From positions 31,617,644 to 31,681,643 of the forward strand of contig NC_061806.1 of NCBI RefSeq assembly GCF_021462225.1: a stretch of 64,000 bases of DNA. Direction: 5' to 3'. This document shows, one piece after another, positions 1 to 11,736 of the stretch. A program made the position numbers and the translations under genes. The notes below the pieces were generated by a model. That model was not told the origin of the DNA. It saw nothing but the letters and a program-made list of their open reading frames with translations, and ran no database searches. Numbering within the stretch: position 1 is the stretch's first letter; each line of letters starts with the position of its first letter. The stretch is from Girardinichthys multiradiatus. Taxonomy: Eukaryota; Chordata; Actinopteri; Cyprinodontiformes; Goodeidae.

Positions 1-46
<46 letters not shown>
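1..46. repeat. (CA)n microsatellite
   Basis: The window opens inside a perfect CA dinucleotide run of about 23 units, so its true length is unknown. It is intronic relative to the downstream receptor gene. Confidence 0.95.
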
Positions 47-47
<1 letters not shown>

Positions 48-231
48 TAAGAGGTAAGTGGACAAATTATTTAAATGCAGTTACAAATTTCAGTCCTTTT
101 TATACTTTTTCAGAGAATTCTCATGTAACATGGAACAAATATTGCTAGAATTTTAATATATAACTTTTTCTTATGGACTATTTTGTACCTTATGTGAGTG
201 CTCTTAATTCAGATATTTAATGTTTTTATAA

Positions 232-946
232 CACCTTTCTGGAGAGGGGAATCATCCGAGCTTCTGCTGGCAACAACTTAATGCTCACCCTCTACCGATG
301 ATCCACATGGCCCTGTCTTTTAGTGTTTAACCCTTTCTCTCTCCTAGACCGATTGACTGGGCTTAACTATAACAAACTCTATGTGCTCTCTTTCAGACTC
401 TAACCTTGAAAACTTGCTCAGAGTTTATCTGTTCTTTCTTTCTAGGTGAAACGACTAAAGGAGCTACATCCATTAACATTTACTTTTCCTTCCCATAGAA
501 AGTACTCGTGGATCAGTGCTTCTGTGTTCTTTTTGTGTCTCTGCTCTGTTCTCTCAAACCCCCAGTCGGTCGTGGCAGATGGCCGCTCACACTGAGCCTG
601 GTTCTGCTGGAGGTTTCTTCCTGTTAAAAGGGAGTTTTTCCTCTCCGCTGTCGCTACATGCATGCTCAGTATGAGGGATTGCTGCAAAGTCAACGCCAGT
701 CACTGTCCACTGTCTCTACATGCTCATCTGGGAGGAGGGAATGGTGCAAGTCACTGACTGGATGCAATCTGCTGGGTTTCCTTAGATAGAAAAACGTTTT
801 ATCCAATTTGAATAAATAACTGAATCTGACTGCATTGTTTAATGGTTAGGATTAATTGGAATGTATGTACCTGACTGTTGTGAAGTGCCTTGAGACGACA
901 TATGTTGTGAATTGGCGCTATATAAATAAAACTGAATTGAATTGAA
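232..946 (+). mobile_element. L2-type LINE, 5'-truncated copy (3' UTR and tail)
   Basis: The last part reads through AAGTGCCTTGAGACGAC, TGGCGCTATATAAATAAA and a GAATT-repeat tail, the usual 3' end of teleost LINE-2 elements. The body is the same sequence, in opposite orientation, as the 3' UTR of the antisense L2 at 3363-4123, for example the AGACTCTAACC and TCTGCTGGGTTTCCTTAGA blocks. No coding capacity remains; short reading frames on the minus strand here are chance. The left boundary is approximate. Confidence 0.8.
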
Positions 947-2639
947 TAAGCAAAACACTGTTTACTTATAAAAATCTGAAAGTAGCACATTGCATTTATA
1001 TTGCATTTAAATTAGCACAATGTATTTAAATTTAGGTATTTAGAATGCAACTTAGGTAATGAAGGTATAATTGGACGTAAAATCAAACCCGGATATGGGA
1101 GCAAAGTGCTTCAAAGTGATCCATTGTATTTGTTCAATATGCATCAGTTGATGTTAGCGGTATAGTCTGTAAGAGGCTAACCACAATTTAAAATTAGCTG
1201 GAAAAAGCTATAATGATGCAGTGCATCTTTTCTCTCTGACTTCAATGTTTTCTGTCCATAGTTCCGGATCAAAAAAACAAATAAAACAATAAAGATGTGC
1301 TTTTATAAAACTGATACAATTCTCATTTTCATAGTTTTATCATTTGTTTTACTTCTTAACATGCCACTGCTGACAAATAATACTATCTCTAGCCTTTCTA
1401 TGCAATTAGATTGAAAGCTGTTGTTTCAACAACTGTATTTTTTCAGCAATTTTATAAAATAATCCAGAGCAGGAGTCAGGTGTTGGGATAGGTTAATGCT
1501 GAAAACAAAAAGAATGATTTTTTTTTTTTTTTAAGTGTTTCTGCCTTCAAGTTTAAATGGATCTGTATCTTGCTCTAGCTGTTTAAGTTACCTGCTTTCA
1601 TTCTGAAAGTATTTCACTTTAATGCAGAGGCATTCAGAACAGTTGTGACAGCAGGTTGAAGTATGGGATGTGCATCATTTCCTGCCCTTTTCTGATACAT
1701 CTCACCTTTGTGCATTGGATTTTTGGTGTTTGAAATATTGACAGAACAGATGTAAGTCACAATTTCCACTCAATGGAAATTAAAAAAGAAAGTCAAGTAG
1801 AAACTGTACAAAGCTGATGATAAAATTGAAAGAATTAATGTTGCCGTGTCTCCAAAAATAGTTCAAACGTTTGTGTTTTGCTGACTAAAAAAAAATAACA
1901 GGACAAACAGGTTTCCAAAAATGTTTAAGATATTTCCATTTATGACTCACAAAAAGTAGTACAGTATGACAAACAAAAAAATTAAAACAAAACTGCCCCA
2001 AAAATAAAAAATAAATGAAAAGCAGCATCACCACATTTCTATTGAGCACCCTGGCATTGAAGGAAATCTATTAAAGCTTTCCAAATCTCCTCAAATTCTT
2101 CTGCCAAACCTCAGGATACAACTTAAAACCCAACTCTGTTGGCTCTATCAGCTGCATAAGGGATTTAAGAGTCTTTTAACTAATTAGTTTGGTTCATAGG
2201 ATTTAAAACTGAGTTGTTGTACTCTTTCCACTTACCTCTCTTCACCTTCCAACTCTTTGAGAATGTATTTTGGTCAAAGATTTTAACTAAAAACTTGAAA
2301 CAAAGAATCAACAGGTTTTTACAGCTATAGATTGCTAGCAACTATAAAATTAAGCAACAATGGACATTTAAGAGCTCAAGGTGATTAAACGTTGCTCAAA
2401 GTTGAGCTGAAATGTCCAAACCTTAGCCATATGAAATTGCTCCATGTGTCATGGTCAGCGAGCAACAGTTCCTTACAGCTCTCCAACCAACAAATTATGT
2501 CAGCAGTTGTGGCATCAGATGCTGTTGTCAAAATGTTTTAAAAAGGCTGCGTTCAAAAAGCAGTGTTAATGTTCACTAGATATTATACAAAGTACTGTGA
2601 TAGTAATAAGAAATTGAAAAACAAAAAAGGACATGAGGA
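947..2639. other. AT-rich intron sequence, nothing recognised
   Basis: This stretch has A/T homopolymer runs and no reading frame, splice-flanked exon or repeat that I can name. It is taken as part of the intron upstream of the exon at 13333. Confidence 0.6.
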
Positions 2640-2815
2640 TGAGCGTGGACGTGGTGCAGGGATACAATGAGCGACCCATATATGAAAGCTACTGTCCTAG
2701 ACACAGCCGTCATGGGCTCGAGTCCGAGCCCACTGACCTTTGCTGCATGTCTTCCCCTCTCTCTCTTCACCCCAACTTACAAAATAAAGGCCACGTACCA
2801 CAACATTTCAAAAAA
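2640..2815 (+). mobile_element. tRNA-derived SINE
   Basis: A tRNA-like head carries a polymerase III B box (GGGCTCGAGTCC, 2714-2725). It is followed by a body with CTTTGCTGCATGTCTTCCCC and CTCTCTCTTCACCCC, ending in an A-rich tail. This arrangement is typical of a common teleost SINE. The A box is not well preserved, so the left edge is approximate. The small reading frames across it are not genes. Confidence 0.7.
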
Positions 2816-2895
2816 AGGGAAAAAAAGGATAAATAATGGATCCACATATCCACCAAAGCATTATTGGTGCTTTGTATGGATATTTAACTGTAGTT

Positions 2896-3362
2896 TCAGT
2901 TTATTTTCAGTTTATTTATTCATATAGAGCCAATTAACAACACATGTCATCTCAAGGCACTTCACAAAGGGATTGGAATGGTATAGGGTTGTTGGGGAGT
3001 ATAGATTAAACTGAGTTGGCCATTTTAGAATGGGCTATGTGTAGGGGTACTGAGTTAAATAATACACTGACAACGTGTGTCCATGTAGAGTCCACTGATG
3101 GCCATTGTTATACTAAAAACCACAAGGATTGGGGGTACCGCTCTCTGTCAGACTGATTATAACCATTGGAAAAGATAAGGGGTCGCACAGGTAGCAGAAA
3201 TGGAGGGTGTGTTTGCACCTCAACCATAACTGAGCCGGTTTAGGCTAAACCTGACTCCCCTTTAGTCCAACAGGGAGGGAGGAAGGCAGAGGTAAAAATA
3301 ATTGGAGAGTGTTGTTTCCTGTTGCATTGTGTGAAAGGTGGGTAACTTTATAATGGGCTAAG
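2896..3362 (-). mobile_element. L2-type LINE 3' end fragment
   Basis: On the minus strand this ends with the L2 3' signature (CTTGAGATGACATGTGTTG and a degenerate ATATAAATAAA-like stretch near 2900-2950). The sequence upstream of it differs from the 3' UTR of the neighbouring L2, so it looks like a separate L2 subfamily copy lying head-to-tail with the one that starts at 3363. Boundaries are approximate. Confidence 0.55.
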
Positions 3363-4123
3363 TCAATTCAATCTAATCATATAGATTTCAAGTCAGGCAC
3401 CTGCATTCCAATTAATAACTAACCATTGAACAGTACAGTCAGATTCAGTTATTTATTCAAATTGGATAAAAAGTTTTTCTGTCTAAAGAAACCCAGCAGA
3501 TTGCATCCAGTCAGTGACTTGTAGCAGTCACTCCTTCTGGATGAGCATGTAGTGACAGTGGAGAGTCACTGGCGTTTGAGAGAACAGAGGAGAGAAGGAA
3601 AAAGAACACAGAAGCAGAACACAAAAGCACTGATCCAGGAGTACTTTCTATGGGAAGGAAAAGTAAATGTTAATGGATGTAGTTCCTTTAGTCATTTCAT
3701 CTAGGAAGAAAAAACAGATAAACTCTGAGCCAGTTTTCAAGGTTAGAGTATGAAAGAGAGCACATACAGCTAGTCACAGTAAAAGCTCAGTCAGTATGAG
3801 AGAGACAGGGTTAAACACTGAAAGACAGGGCCAAGTGTATTATCAGTAGAAGGTGAGCATTAAGTTATTGCCAGCAGAACCTTGGACGATGCCCCCGTCC
3901 AGAAAGGTGTCACAGGTAGACACAGAGTCAGGCCAGGTGTAGCTTCTGGGAAGAGAATAGAGAGAGAACATAAAGATAAAAGTTGAAATAACAGCAAATA
4001 ATGCAAACTTAGAGAGTAGTATGAGAATGTAGCAAAGAGAGTGAAAGTGGTCATTATGTCCTCCAGCAGCCTAAGCCTATAGCAGCACAACTACAGAGAT
4101 AGCTCAGGATGACCTAAGCCACT

Positions 4124-7110
4124 CTAAATATAAGCTTTATCAAAAAGGAAAGTTTTAAGCCAAGCCTTAAAAGTAGACAGGGTGTCTGCCTCAGGGACCA
4201 AAACCGGGAGCTGGTTCCACAGGAGAGGAGCTTGATAACTAAAGGATCTGCCTCCCATTCTACTTCTAGAGACTCTAGGAACAACCAGTAAACCTGCAGT
4301 GTGAGAACGAAGTGCTCTGTTAGGAATATATGGAGCAATCAGATCTCTGATGTATGATGGAGCTAGATCATTAAGGGCTTTATATGTGAGGAGGAGAATT
4401 TTAAATTCTATTCTGGATTTAACAGGGAGCCAATGAAGGGAAGCTAAAATAGGAGAAATATGATCTCTCTTTTTAATTTTCATCAGAACTCTTGCTGCAG
4501 CATTTTGAATCAGCGGAAGGCTTTTAACTGCATTTTGTGGACATCCTGATAATAACAAATTACAATAGTCCAGCCTTGAAGTAACAAATGCATGAACTAG
4601 TTTTTCAGCATCACTCATTGGATATTTCCAATTTTAGCAATATTCCAGAGATGAAAGAAGGAAATCCTAGGAATCTGTTTAATATGGGATTTAAATGACA
4701 TTTCCTGGTCAAAAATAACACCAAGGTTTTTTACATTATTAACAGAGGTCAATTTAATGCCAGGTTAAGTGATTGACTAAGCATTTTCTTTTTTAAAGAC
4801 TCCGGTCCAAAGATGCCAACTTCTGTCTTGTCTGAATTTAGAAGCAGAAAATTTCAAGTCATCCAAGTTTGTATGTCTTCAAGACATGCTTGTAGTCTAT
4901 CTAACTGGTTGGGCTCATCAGGATTTATGGATAAGTAAAGCTGAGTATCATCAGCGTAACAGTGAAAATGTATCCTATGCTGCCTGATCATTTTACCTAT
5001 TGGAACCATATATATATATATAGTAAAGAGAATTGGCCCAAGTACTGAACCCTGTGATACTCCACAATTAACCATGGAGTTTAAAGATGATTTATCATTT
5101 ACATGAACAAACTGGAATCTGTCAGACAAATAAGATTTAAACCAGCCTAGCGCTGTTCCCCTGATCCCTACAGCATATTCCAGCCTTTCTAAGAGAATAT
5201 TGTGATCGACTGTATCAAATGCAGCACTGAGATGTAACAAGTACAGAGACAAGTCCATTATCTGAGGCCATAAGAATATAATTAGTGACTTTCACCAGAG
5301 CTGTTTCAGTGCTATGATGAGCTCTGAAACCTGACTGAAACTCTTCAAACAGGTCATTGCTGTGTAAATGCTCACACATTTGATTAGCAACTATTTCTCA
5401 AGAATTTTAGATAAGAATGGAATATTGGATATAGGTCTGTAATTTTTCAAGTCATCTCAATCAAGTGAAGGTTTCTTAAGTAAAGGTTTAATTACAGCTA
5501 ACTTAAAAGCATGTGGTACATATCCATTTACTAAGGATTGATTAATCATATCTAAAATGGGGCTGGTAATCAGAGGGAACACTTCCTTAAATAATTTGAG
5601 TGGGATTGGGTCTAACATACAAGTTGAAGGTTTAGATGAAGCTAATATTTCTGATACCGCAGGAAGCTCCACAGGATCAAAACAGTCCAAACACAAATCA
5701 GGTTCTACAGTTACTTCCAATGTTGTCTCACTTGCTGAGGATGAAGTAATCATCTTCGGGAGTATGTCAAAGATTTTCTTTTTAATAGAATCAATTTTAT
5801 TTAAGAAGAATCCCATAAAGTCATGACTGCTGAGAGCTAAGGGAATGGATGGCTCAACAGAGCTATGACTCTGCGTAAGTTTAGCAACTGAACTAAAGAG
5901 AAACCTAGGATTATTCTTGTTCTCTTCAATTAATGATGAGAAATAAGCTGTTCGGGCTTGGCAAAGTGTCTTTTTATACATCAGTAGGCTATTTTTCCGG
6001 ATTAAGTAGGAATCCTCTAGGTGTGTAAAGTGCCATTTTCTCTCCAATTTTCTAACATTGCGCTTTAAAGTACACAGATCTAAATTAAACCAGGGAGCCA
6101 GCCTCCTATGCATAATTAACTTCTTTTTCAAGGGGGCTGCATTGTCTAATGCATCACGCAATGATGAAGAAACACTATGAACAAGAGAATCAATTTGTGA
6201 AGGGGCAGAAACAGAATTGTTGCCCTCCACTGTGCTTTTCAGTGATAATGAGGAAATTAAAAGTGGAACAGATTATTTAAAGGTTGTTACAGCATTGTCT
6301 GATAATGATCTATTATAATGAAATTTTCTTTCAGGTGTGGAGTACTCGGTTAAGTTAAACTCAAAGGTTATTAAAAAATGGTCAGACAGGACAGGGTTAT
6401 GAGAGAATATTGTTATGTCTTTACACTCAATACCATATGTCAGCACAAGGCCCAAAGAATGAAGACAAAGGTGGGTAGGTTTGTTAATGTTTTGAGCAAA
6501 GCCAATTTAGTCGAAGATAGCATTAAAGGCCATATTTAGGCTTTCACTTTCAGTGTCAACATGAATGTTAAAATCCCCCACTATAATAACCTTATCTGTA
6601 TTTAACACTAAATCAGATAAAAGGTCTGAAAACTGATCTAAAAATTGAGAGTAAGGGCCTGGTGGATGGTACAAAACAATGCTCTTGCATCTTATACTGC
6701 TCTATATTTACTCTCACTCACTTAAAACTGTGCACATATATTTATATTATATTGTAGATATGTTTATACTGTTTAATTTGTATTGTATTGCACCGACTAC
6801 GCCAAAACAAATTCCTTGTATGTCCAAAAACGTACTTGGCAATAAAGCTTTTCTGATTCTGATTCTGATTCTGAACAAACAGAAGTGGTTTTAGTGCTTT
6901 GCAATTTGGATGAGGAAAACTAAGAATTAATATTCAAAAGAGTTGTAGCTATTGATTGGTCTGGGACTAATCAATAAATCAGACTGAAAGATAGTTTCTA
7001 CTCCTCCTCCTCGCCCAGTATATTGAGGAATGTGGAAATTTAAATAATTAGTAGGAGTTGACTCATTTATAGTAACATAATCCTCTTGCGACAGCCAGGT
7101 TTATGTGAGG
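4124..7110 (-). pseudogene. L2 ORF2 remnant: AP endonuclease plus reverse transcriptase
   Basis: This once encoded the LINE-2 polyprotein that nicks DNA and copies the element's RNA at the target site. Endonuclease traces include VGDFNIHVD and GRGGG. The reverse transcriptase has motif A AAFDTVDH, motif B SQGSVLGPILF and the catalytic YADDTQLY. The C-terminal block has LQNAAARVL-like and HWLPVKSRIEFKILLLTYKA sequence. The open blocks ending at 6455, 6230 and 5258 share one frame but are separated by stop codons; the block at 4618-4124 is in another frame, so at least one frameshift lies between them. With these breaks and the LINE insertion at 6680 it cannot be functional. Family placement rests on motif memory, not a search. 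Confidence 0.85.
6680..6874 (+). mobile_element. LINE 3' tip nested in the L2 (GATTCT-tailed family)
   Basis: A 195-bp 5'-truncated tip ends AATAAAGCTTTTCTGATTCT followed by GATTCTGATTCTGA. It matches, in opposite orientation, the 3' end of the LINE at 31190-32185 almost base for base, and also a 70-bp tip at 45524-45594. It splits the antisense L2 endonuclease region. ACAAA-type sequence on both sides (6671-6679 and 6875-6880) may be a target duplication. Confidence 0.8.
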
Positions 7111-7503
7111 CAAAATAAATAAATCTGATTGTCACAAATCAGGTCACTAACTAGCAAAGTCTTTGAATAGAGAGAGATCTTATGTTCAGTAAGCCACACT
7201 TAATTGTTTTCTCTTTTTTTTAATCTGAGTTGTGTTTATTTTTATGAGAGTTTCATGATTTCCTCCTTTTAGATTATTTTTTAATATATTAAATTTTGGC
7301 TATGGGCGAGACACTGTCTTAATAGGGTAATGGGTGGGTAGCAGTACAGAAGCCGCAGAGAGGAGTGTTAAACTACTGTAAATCAAGTCACACTTACATC
7401 TAAATATATACATCATAGTCAACTTTCGGTCAATTACTATATTATTTAAAATGTATATGTGTTTTAAAGATTGATGCTTAATGTAACAGGATAAATGGAG
7501 CTA

Positions 7504-8085
7504 CAGGGGTTGGACAAGGAAACTGAAACACCTGGTTTTAGACCACAATAATTTATTAGTATGATGTAGGGTCTCCTTTTGCAGCCAAAACAGCGTCAAT
7601 TCGTCTTGCGAATGACATATACAAGTCCTGCACAGTGGTCAGAGGGATTTTAAACCATCTAGCACAAGTATTGGGCCAAGGGAATGCCATGATATGGTAG
7701 CCCAAACCATCATTGATCCACCCCCATGCTTCACTCTGGGCATGCAACAGTCTGGGTGGTACGCTTCTTTGGGGCTTCTCCACACCGTAACTCTCCCAGA
7801 TGTGGGGAAAACAGTAAAGGTGGACTCATCAGAGAAGAATACATGCTTCACATTGTCCACAGCCCAAGATTTGCGCTCCTTGCACCATTGAAACCGACGT
7901 TTGGCATTGGCATGAGTGACCAAAGGTTTGCCTATAGCAGCCCGGCCGTGTATATTGACCCTGTGGAGCTCCCGACGGACAGTTCTGGTGGAAACAGGAG
8001 AGTTGAGGTGCATATTTAATTCTGCCGTGATTTGGGCAGCCGTGGTTTTATGTTTTTTGGATACAATCCAGGTTAGCGGCTAGAC
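7504..8085 (-). mobile_element. Tc1-like transposon, truncated copy
   Basis: The left end has an intact terminal inverted repeat start after a TA (CAGGGGTTGGACAAGG). The matching right end is absent; similarity to Tc1 transposase stops near 8085. The copy is therefore one end of an element in antisense orientation, with an additional internal deletion in the coding part. Confidence 0.8.
7556..8013 (-). pseudogene. Tc1-like transposase remnant with internal deletion
   Basis: The minus strand encodes the middle of a Tc1 DDE transposase: RRELHRVNIHGRAA, FSDESTFTVF (first catalytic Asp) and VKHGGGSMMVWATISW. It then jumps to the extreme C-terminus (PLTTVQDLYMSFARRIDAVL to GDPTSY). The part that would hold the second Asp and the Glu is deleted, and the join changes frame. 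The N-terminal helix-turn-helix is missing. It cannot encode an active enzyme. Confidence 0.8.
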
Positions 8086-8604
8086 CTGAAAAAAATGTAC
8101 AAGAGCTGCAGAAGCTTGTAATATGTTCAGTCCTCTAACTCTGACCTTACTTTTCTTTCTAAACATACAGTCTGTCAGGAGCACAGGGTAAGAAAACTAA
8201 GCAGCTAGACAGAAACAGAAAACTACAGGCAAAGAAATGGCATCTCCCACTTAAAAGTGTTTTTATTTATGCACAACAGATTTTGATTTTAAATTATTTT
8301 CATTCAACTAGGAATTTTGTTTCTGACTGGTATTTCTCAAAAGATGTTAAAACAATGTAAAAATAGAATAAAGTTTGGCATTACAGCAATCAAGCTGATC
8401 TAATGATTGCTGAACAGCTTTTTTTGCATGTTTCCACTGGTATTTTCAGTTTAAGTTTTTTTCTTTTTGGTGATGAGCACCAAGTCTTGAGCTCCCCCTA
8501 TGGATTCTCCAAAAGATTCATCTTGCGACTGTTGCGTTGTCATTTATTAACATTTAAATCAGTTCAACTCACAAAACACATGTTATGAAAATTAAAACAT
8601 TGAT
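8086..8604. other. intron sequence, nothing recognised
   Basis: No repeat or coding similarity is recognised. The small plus-strand frame at 8403 has no splice or coding support. Confidence 0.5.
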
Positions 8605-9063
8605 GTAAAAAATTAGGTCTACAGAGAAGATTATCAGGGCTGACCTTCCACCATTCAGAACTTACAGGTCTAAGGCCAGAAACGGGCAGCTAACATCTCA
8701 GCAGACTCCACACATCCTGAACACAAGCTGCTTAGACTTTTACCTTAAGGTACGCGCCACAGTGCTCTATTTGCAAAAACCAGCAAGGACAGTTTTTTTC
8801 CCCGTCTGTCTCTAATAAACACAATGAACACCTTACAGTCTCTGTTGCGAAACAAAATAAGAATATTTGTACTATCACAACCTGCCTTTCTTTTCCTGAA
8901 ACATAAAAATAGCTATAGACACATATACATGCTGCTTCTTCAATCCCTATTTTTATTTTCCCTAAAATTCCCTAAAGTTTATATATTTATACTTAATGCC
9001 TGTACGCTATGAGCGCTTGACACCAAAGTCAAATTCCTTGTTTGAGCACACAAACTTGGCCAT
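8605..9063 (+). mobile_element. LINE 3' end (Rex1/L2-like), 5'-truncated
   Basis: Residual coding near the start reads like the end of a fish LINE reverse transcriptase ORF (NGQLTSQQTPHILNTSCLDF, then a stop near 8815). A T-rich 3' UTR follows, ending with AAAGTCAAATTCCTTG and ACACAAACTTGGCC, a motif common at the 3' end of fish Rex1/L2-like LINEs. No poly-A or microsatellite tail is obvious. The clade name is uncertain. Confidence 0.6.
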
Positions 9064-11736
9064 GATTTTAATCTCCCAAAGGTATGAATAATTTTGGGCA
9101 TAACTGTAATATCTAAGAATTTAAATCAAATATATGGTCAAAGCTTTGATGTATTTCTGACAGCATGTTAAAACCAAATGCAGCAGAAAATAGGAATTAA
9201 TCCATTGGAATAGACTTGATGATACATAGCTCATGTATTTACATATGTACTCTCTTTGGAACTCTAGGTACTATTGATGTTGTTAGTATTTTATGTTATA
9301 TTTTGCTATACATTTTGTTTCACAAAAAAATAAATAAATAAAGTTACTTTGCAGTATGTACACTATTGAAAATGATCCATCCATCCAATCATCCATCAGT
9401 CCTGTAGCAGCCACAATACGCAGTTGATTTATTTACAATATGTTGTTTTACTTTGGGTTTTAACATTGAGAAGGAACTGAATGTAACTTTATGGTGAACT
9501 TAATGGCAGAAAACAATCACAAAAAGGAAACTTTCTGAAATATTAACCCGAACTGACCTATTTAACATAAATAAACCAAATGACAACTTACCTACCTAAC
9601 CAAGACAAACAGGAGAAAACTAGAAAGAAATAAAAGGCAGTCCACCCTCTACAAACTCCTCCATGCAACATATGGATTTAAAGGTGTTAGGAAAAGGTGT
9701 TTCTGGTTGGGTTGGGCTGAGCAGAGGATGAATGAAAGGCAGTCCGCGGCAGTGTCAACTTATACATCATCTCCACTTAGGTAAGCAATCCGTATTCATC
9801 TGTCTTCCGGGTCTACCAATCATGGAGAGGCCCCTACACCTTACGACACCAGTCGTAACATCAGTTAAAACAGAAGTACAGACTCCAGTTTCACACACAA
9901 GCCAATCACACTCTACTGCACTCAACACTGCTTGATGAAAATTCGTAATGAGTCAACCTCTGGTTCAGTATAGTAATGATGTGAAGCATTGTAATGTTCC
10001 CTCCTCTTTCCCATACTTGTTTAAAATAAGCCTTCAATTTTCCTTGCAATGACAAACATTAGAACAATTCTCTTTCTACGTCTTTGCTTAGAGCAGGTCT
10101 GAATTTTAATATGTGTCTTCAAACAAGGGGTACAAGTTGTCCTAGAATGTAGAGCTATATAGACTTTTATTTCACTATTTTATGGCCTGACATACATATT
10201 ATGTTGTCAATGTAGCTTTTAGGCTTTCTGATGTCTCTCTTTATGAGGCCTCTCTCAGCTCTAAGCACTGCTTTATGTGTGATTACAATCACTGTATCAG
10301 ATTGAATAAGATTGGATATAAGGCTGTGTTGGTTTAAAATGTAACTGAATGGAGGGAAATTAATTGAAATACCGTATCTTTATTTTTATTTTGGTTATTA
10401 TTTAGGGTTTCTGTTGCAATTCAATTGCACAATGTAAACATGCACTAAAGAAATAATGCTGGTGTAGATTCTCAGTCATGGAGGACATGACAGTCCTAAG
10501 TGCTTAAGTAAATGGTAACTGAACTTAGTCCCTTCTTTCTTAGAGGGGTTCCGTTTTTGTGAAACATCAAACTGAAGTAAACTGAGAAGTGCAGAATCAC
10601 CCAGCCCTGTGAAGCCTGAAAGAATATTAAGCTATGTTGAAAGCTAATTTTTCCACTGGGATACACAAGTTCCTGTTTGAGAATGGGCTGACAAGTTCAG
10701 TGTGGCTTTGTTACTTGAAATTGTGTTGTTAATGATCATACTGTGAATTGTGTTTGAAAACAGTACTACAGGTTAAGGGTAATTAACTAATCAAAATTTC
10801 AGTGCTTACTTACTCATTGAATTTCTGTCGAATTAGGTAGAAAGGACTTAGTTTTGTTGTAGACAAGGGAAACTCCAATCCATTATAGTAAGTTTGTGGA
10901 GTTTTATAGCCTTTTTTGTTGTTTACAATTCTTCATCATTAGTTTGTATCATCACTGAGTTGCTTGTTCTAAATATATTATAGAAAAAAAAGATCATATT
11001 CTGCAACTTGTCAGTTTTTTTTTGTTTTACTGATATGAATATGTAACTTTTTGTACAATTTGCCTACACTTGTTTTCCATACACAGATATTAGGCCAGCA
11101 GAGTGAAGACAGAAATGGAAAACAAAGCAGGAGTCACATGGATGACTGCATACCTATTAAATATGAAAAATTTGTGGCAGGTGTATTTTTTTTTAGCAAA
11201 CATTTCCTTGTCTACCGCCAATTTATTTATCTTTGAACTAGAGTTGAGTTCTGTAACATGCATGGTATGGCAACATGGTCAAATATAAGAACAAGTTATT
11301 CTGGCTTGTAAAATGGTTTCTTTAGATAAAAATCGGTTCAAAATGAAAAGCAGGAACAAACAGAAATGGATGGGTTTATCAGTTTAAATTATTTTCACTT
11401 TGGCAGCAATGATTGCATAAGTAATGCCACATTTGTACAATTGTAAGTTCTGATTCAGGAAGTATCACCATCAAATAGGTGGATAAGTGTACCTTTGAAA
11501 AAGGAAAGAAAAATAGTGAAGGAAAGGAAAGAAAAACTCAATTTATTTTTTGCCTCAGACCAGTTCTTTCATTGTTTAATACATGTTGTTATTATGAATA
11601 TGTAAACCATGACTGTTTATTGCTTCAGAGTAACCAGCAACCACAAACAACCAAATGATTCATTACTCCATTTTTTCTCTAATGACTGACAGTGCTATGT
11701 TTTTGCAAAGCATGCCAATATATCATCTTTCATTTA
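9064..11736. other. AT-rich intron sequence, nothing recognised
   Basis: I see scattered short frames, a CCATCCATC run near 9376-9396 and A/T runs, but no exon with splice signals and no nameable repeat. The frame at 9732-9935 looks compositionally plain and has no recognisable protein similarity. Confidence 0.55.

Larger units (their letters stand above)
3363..7215 (-). mobile_element. L2-clade non-LTR retrotransposon, long degenerate copy
   Basis: On the minus strand the order is endonuclease fragment (about 7200-6273), reverse transcriptase (about 6230-4854), C-terminal region (4618-4124) and a 3' UTR ending near 3363 with a short TTGAATTGA tail. The 3' UTR has lost part of its last 100 bp relative to the copy at 232-946. 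The element is antisense to the receptor gene and interrupted at 6680-6874 by the tip of another LINE. The true 5' end is not seen; homology fades near 7215. Confidence 0.88.

Noticed and set aside
5557..5826. Plus-strand 89-codon open frame
   Set aside because: It is the complement of the antisense L2 reverse transcriptase region, whose minus-strand frame carries the recognisable motifs.
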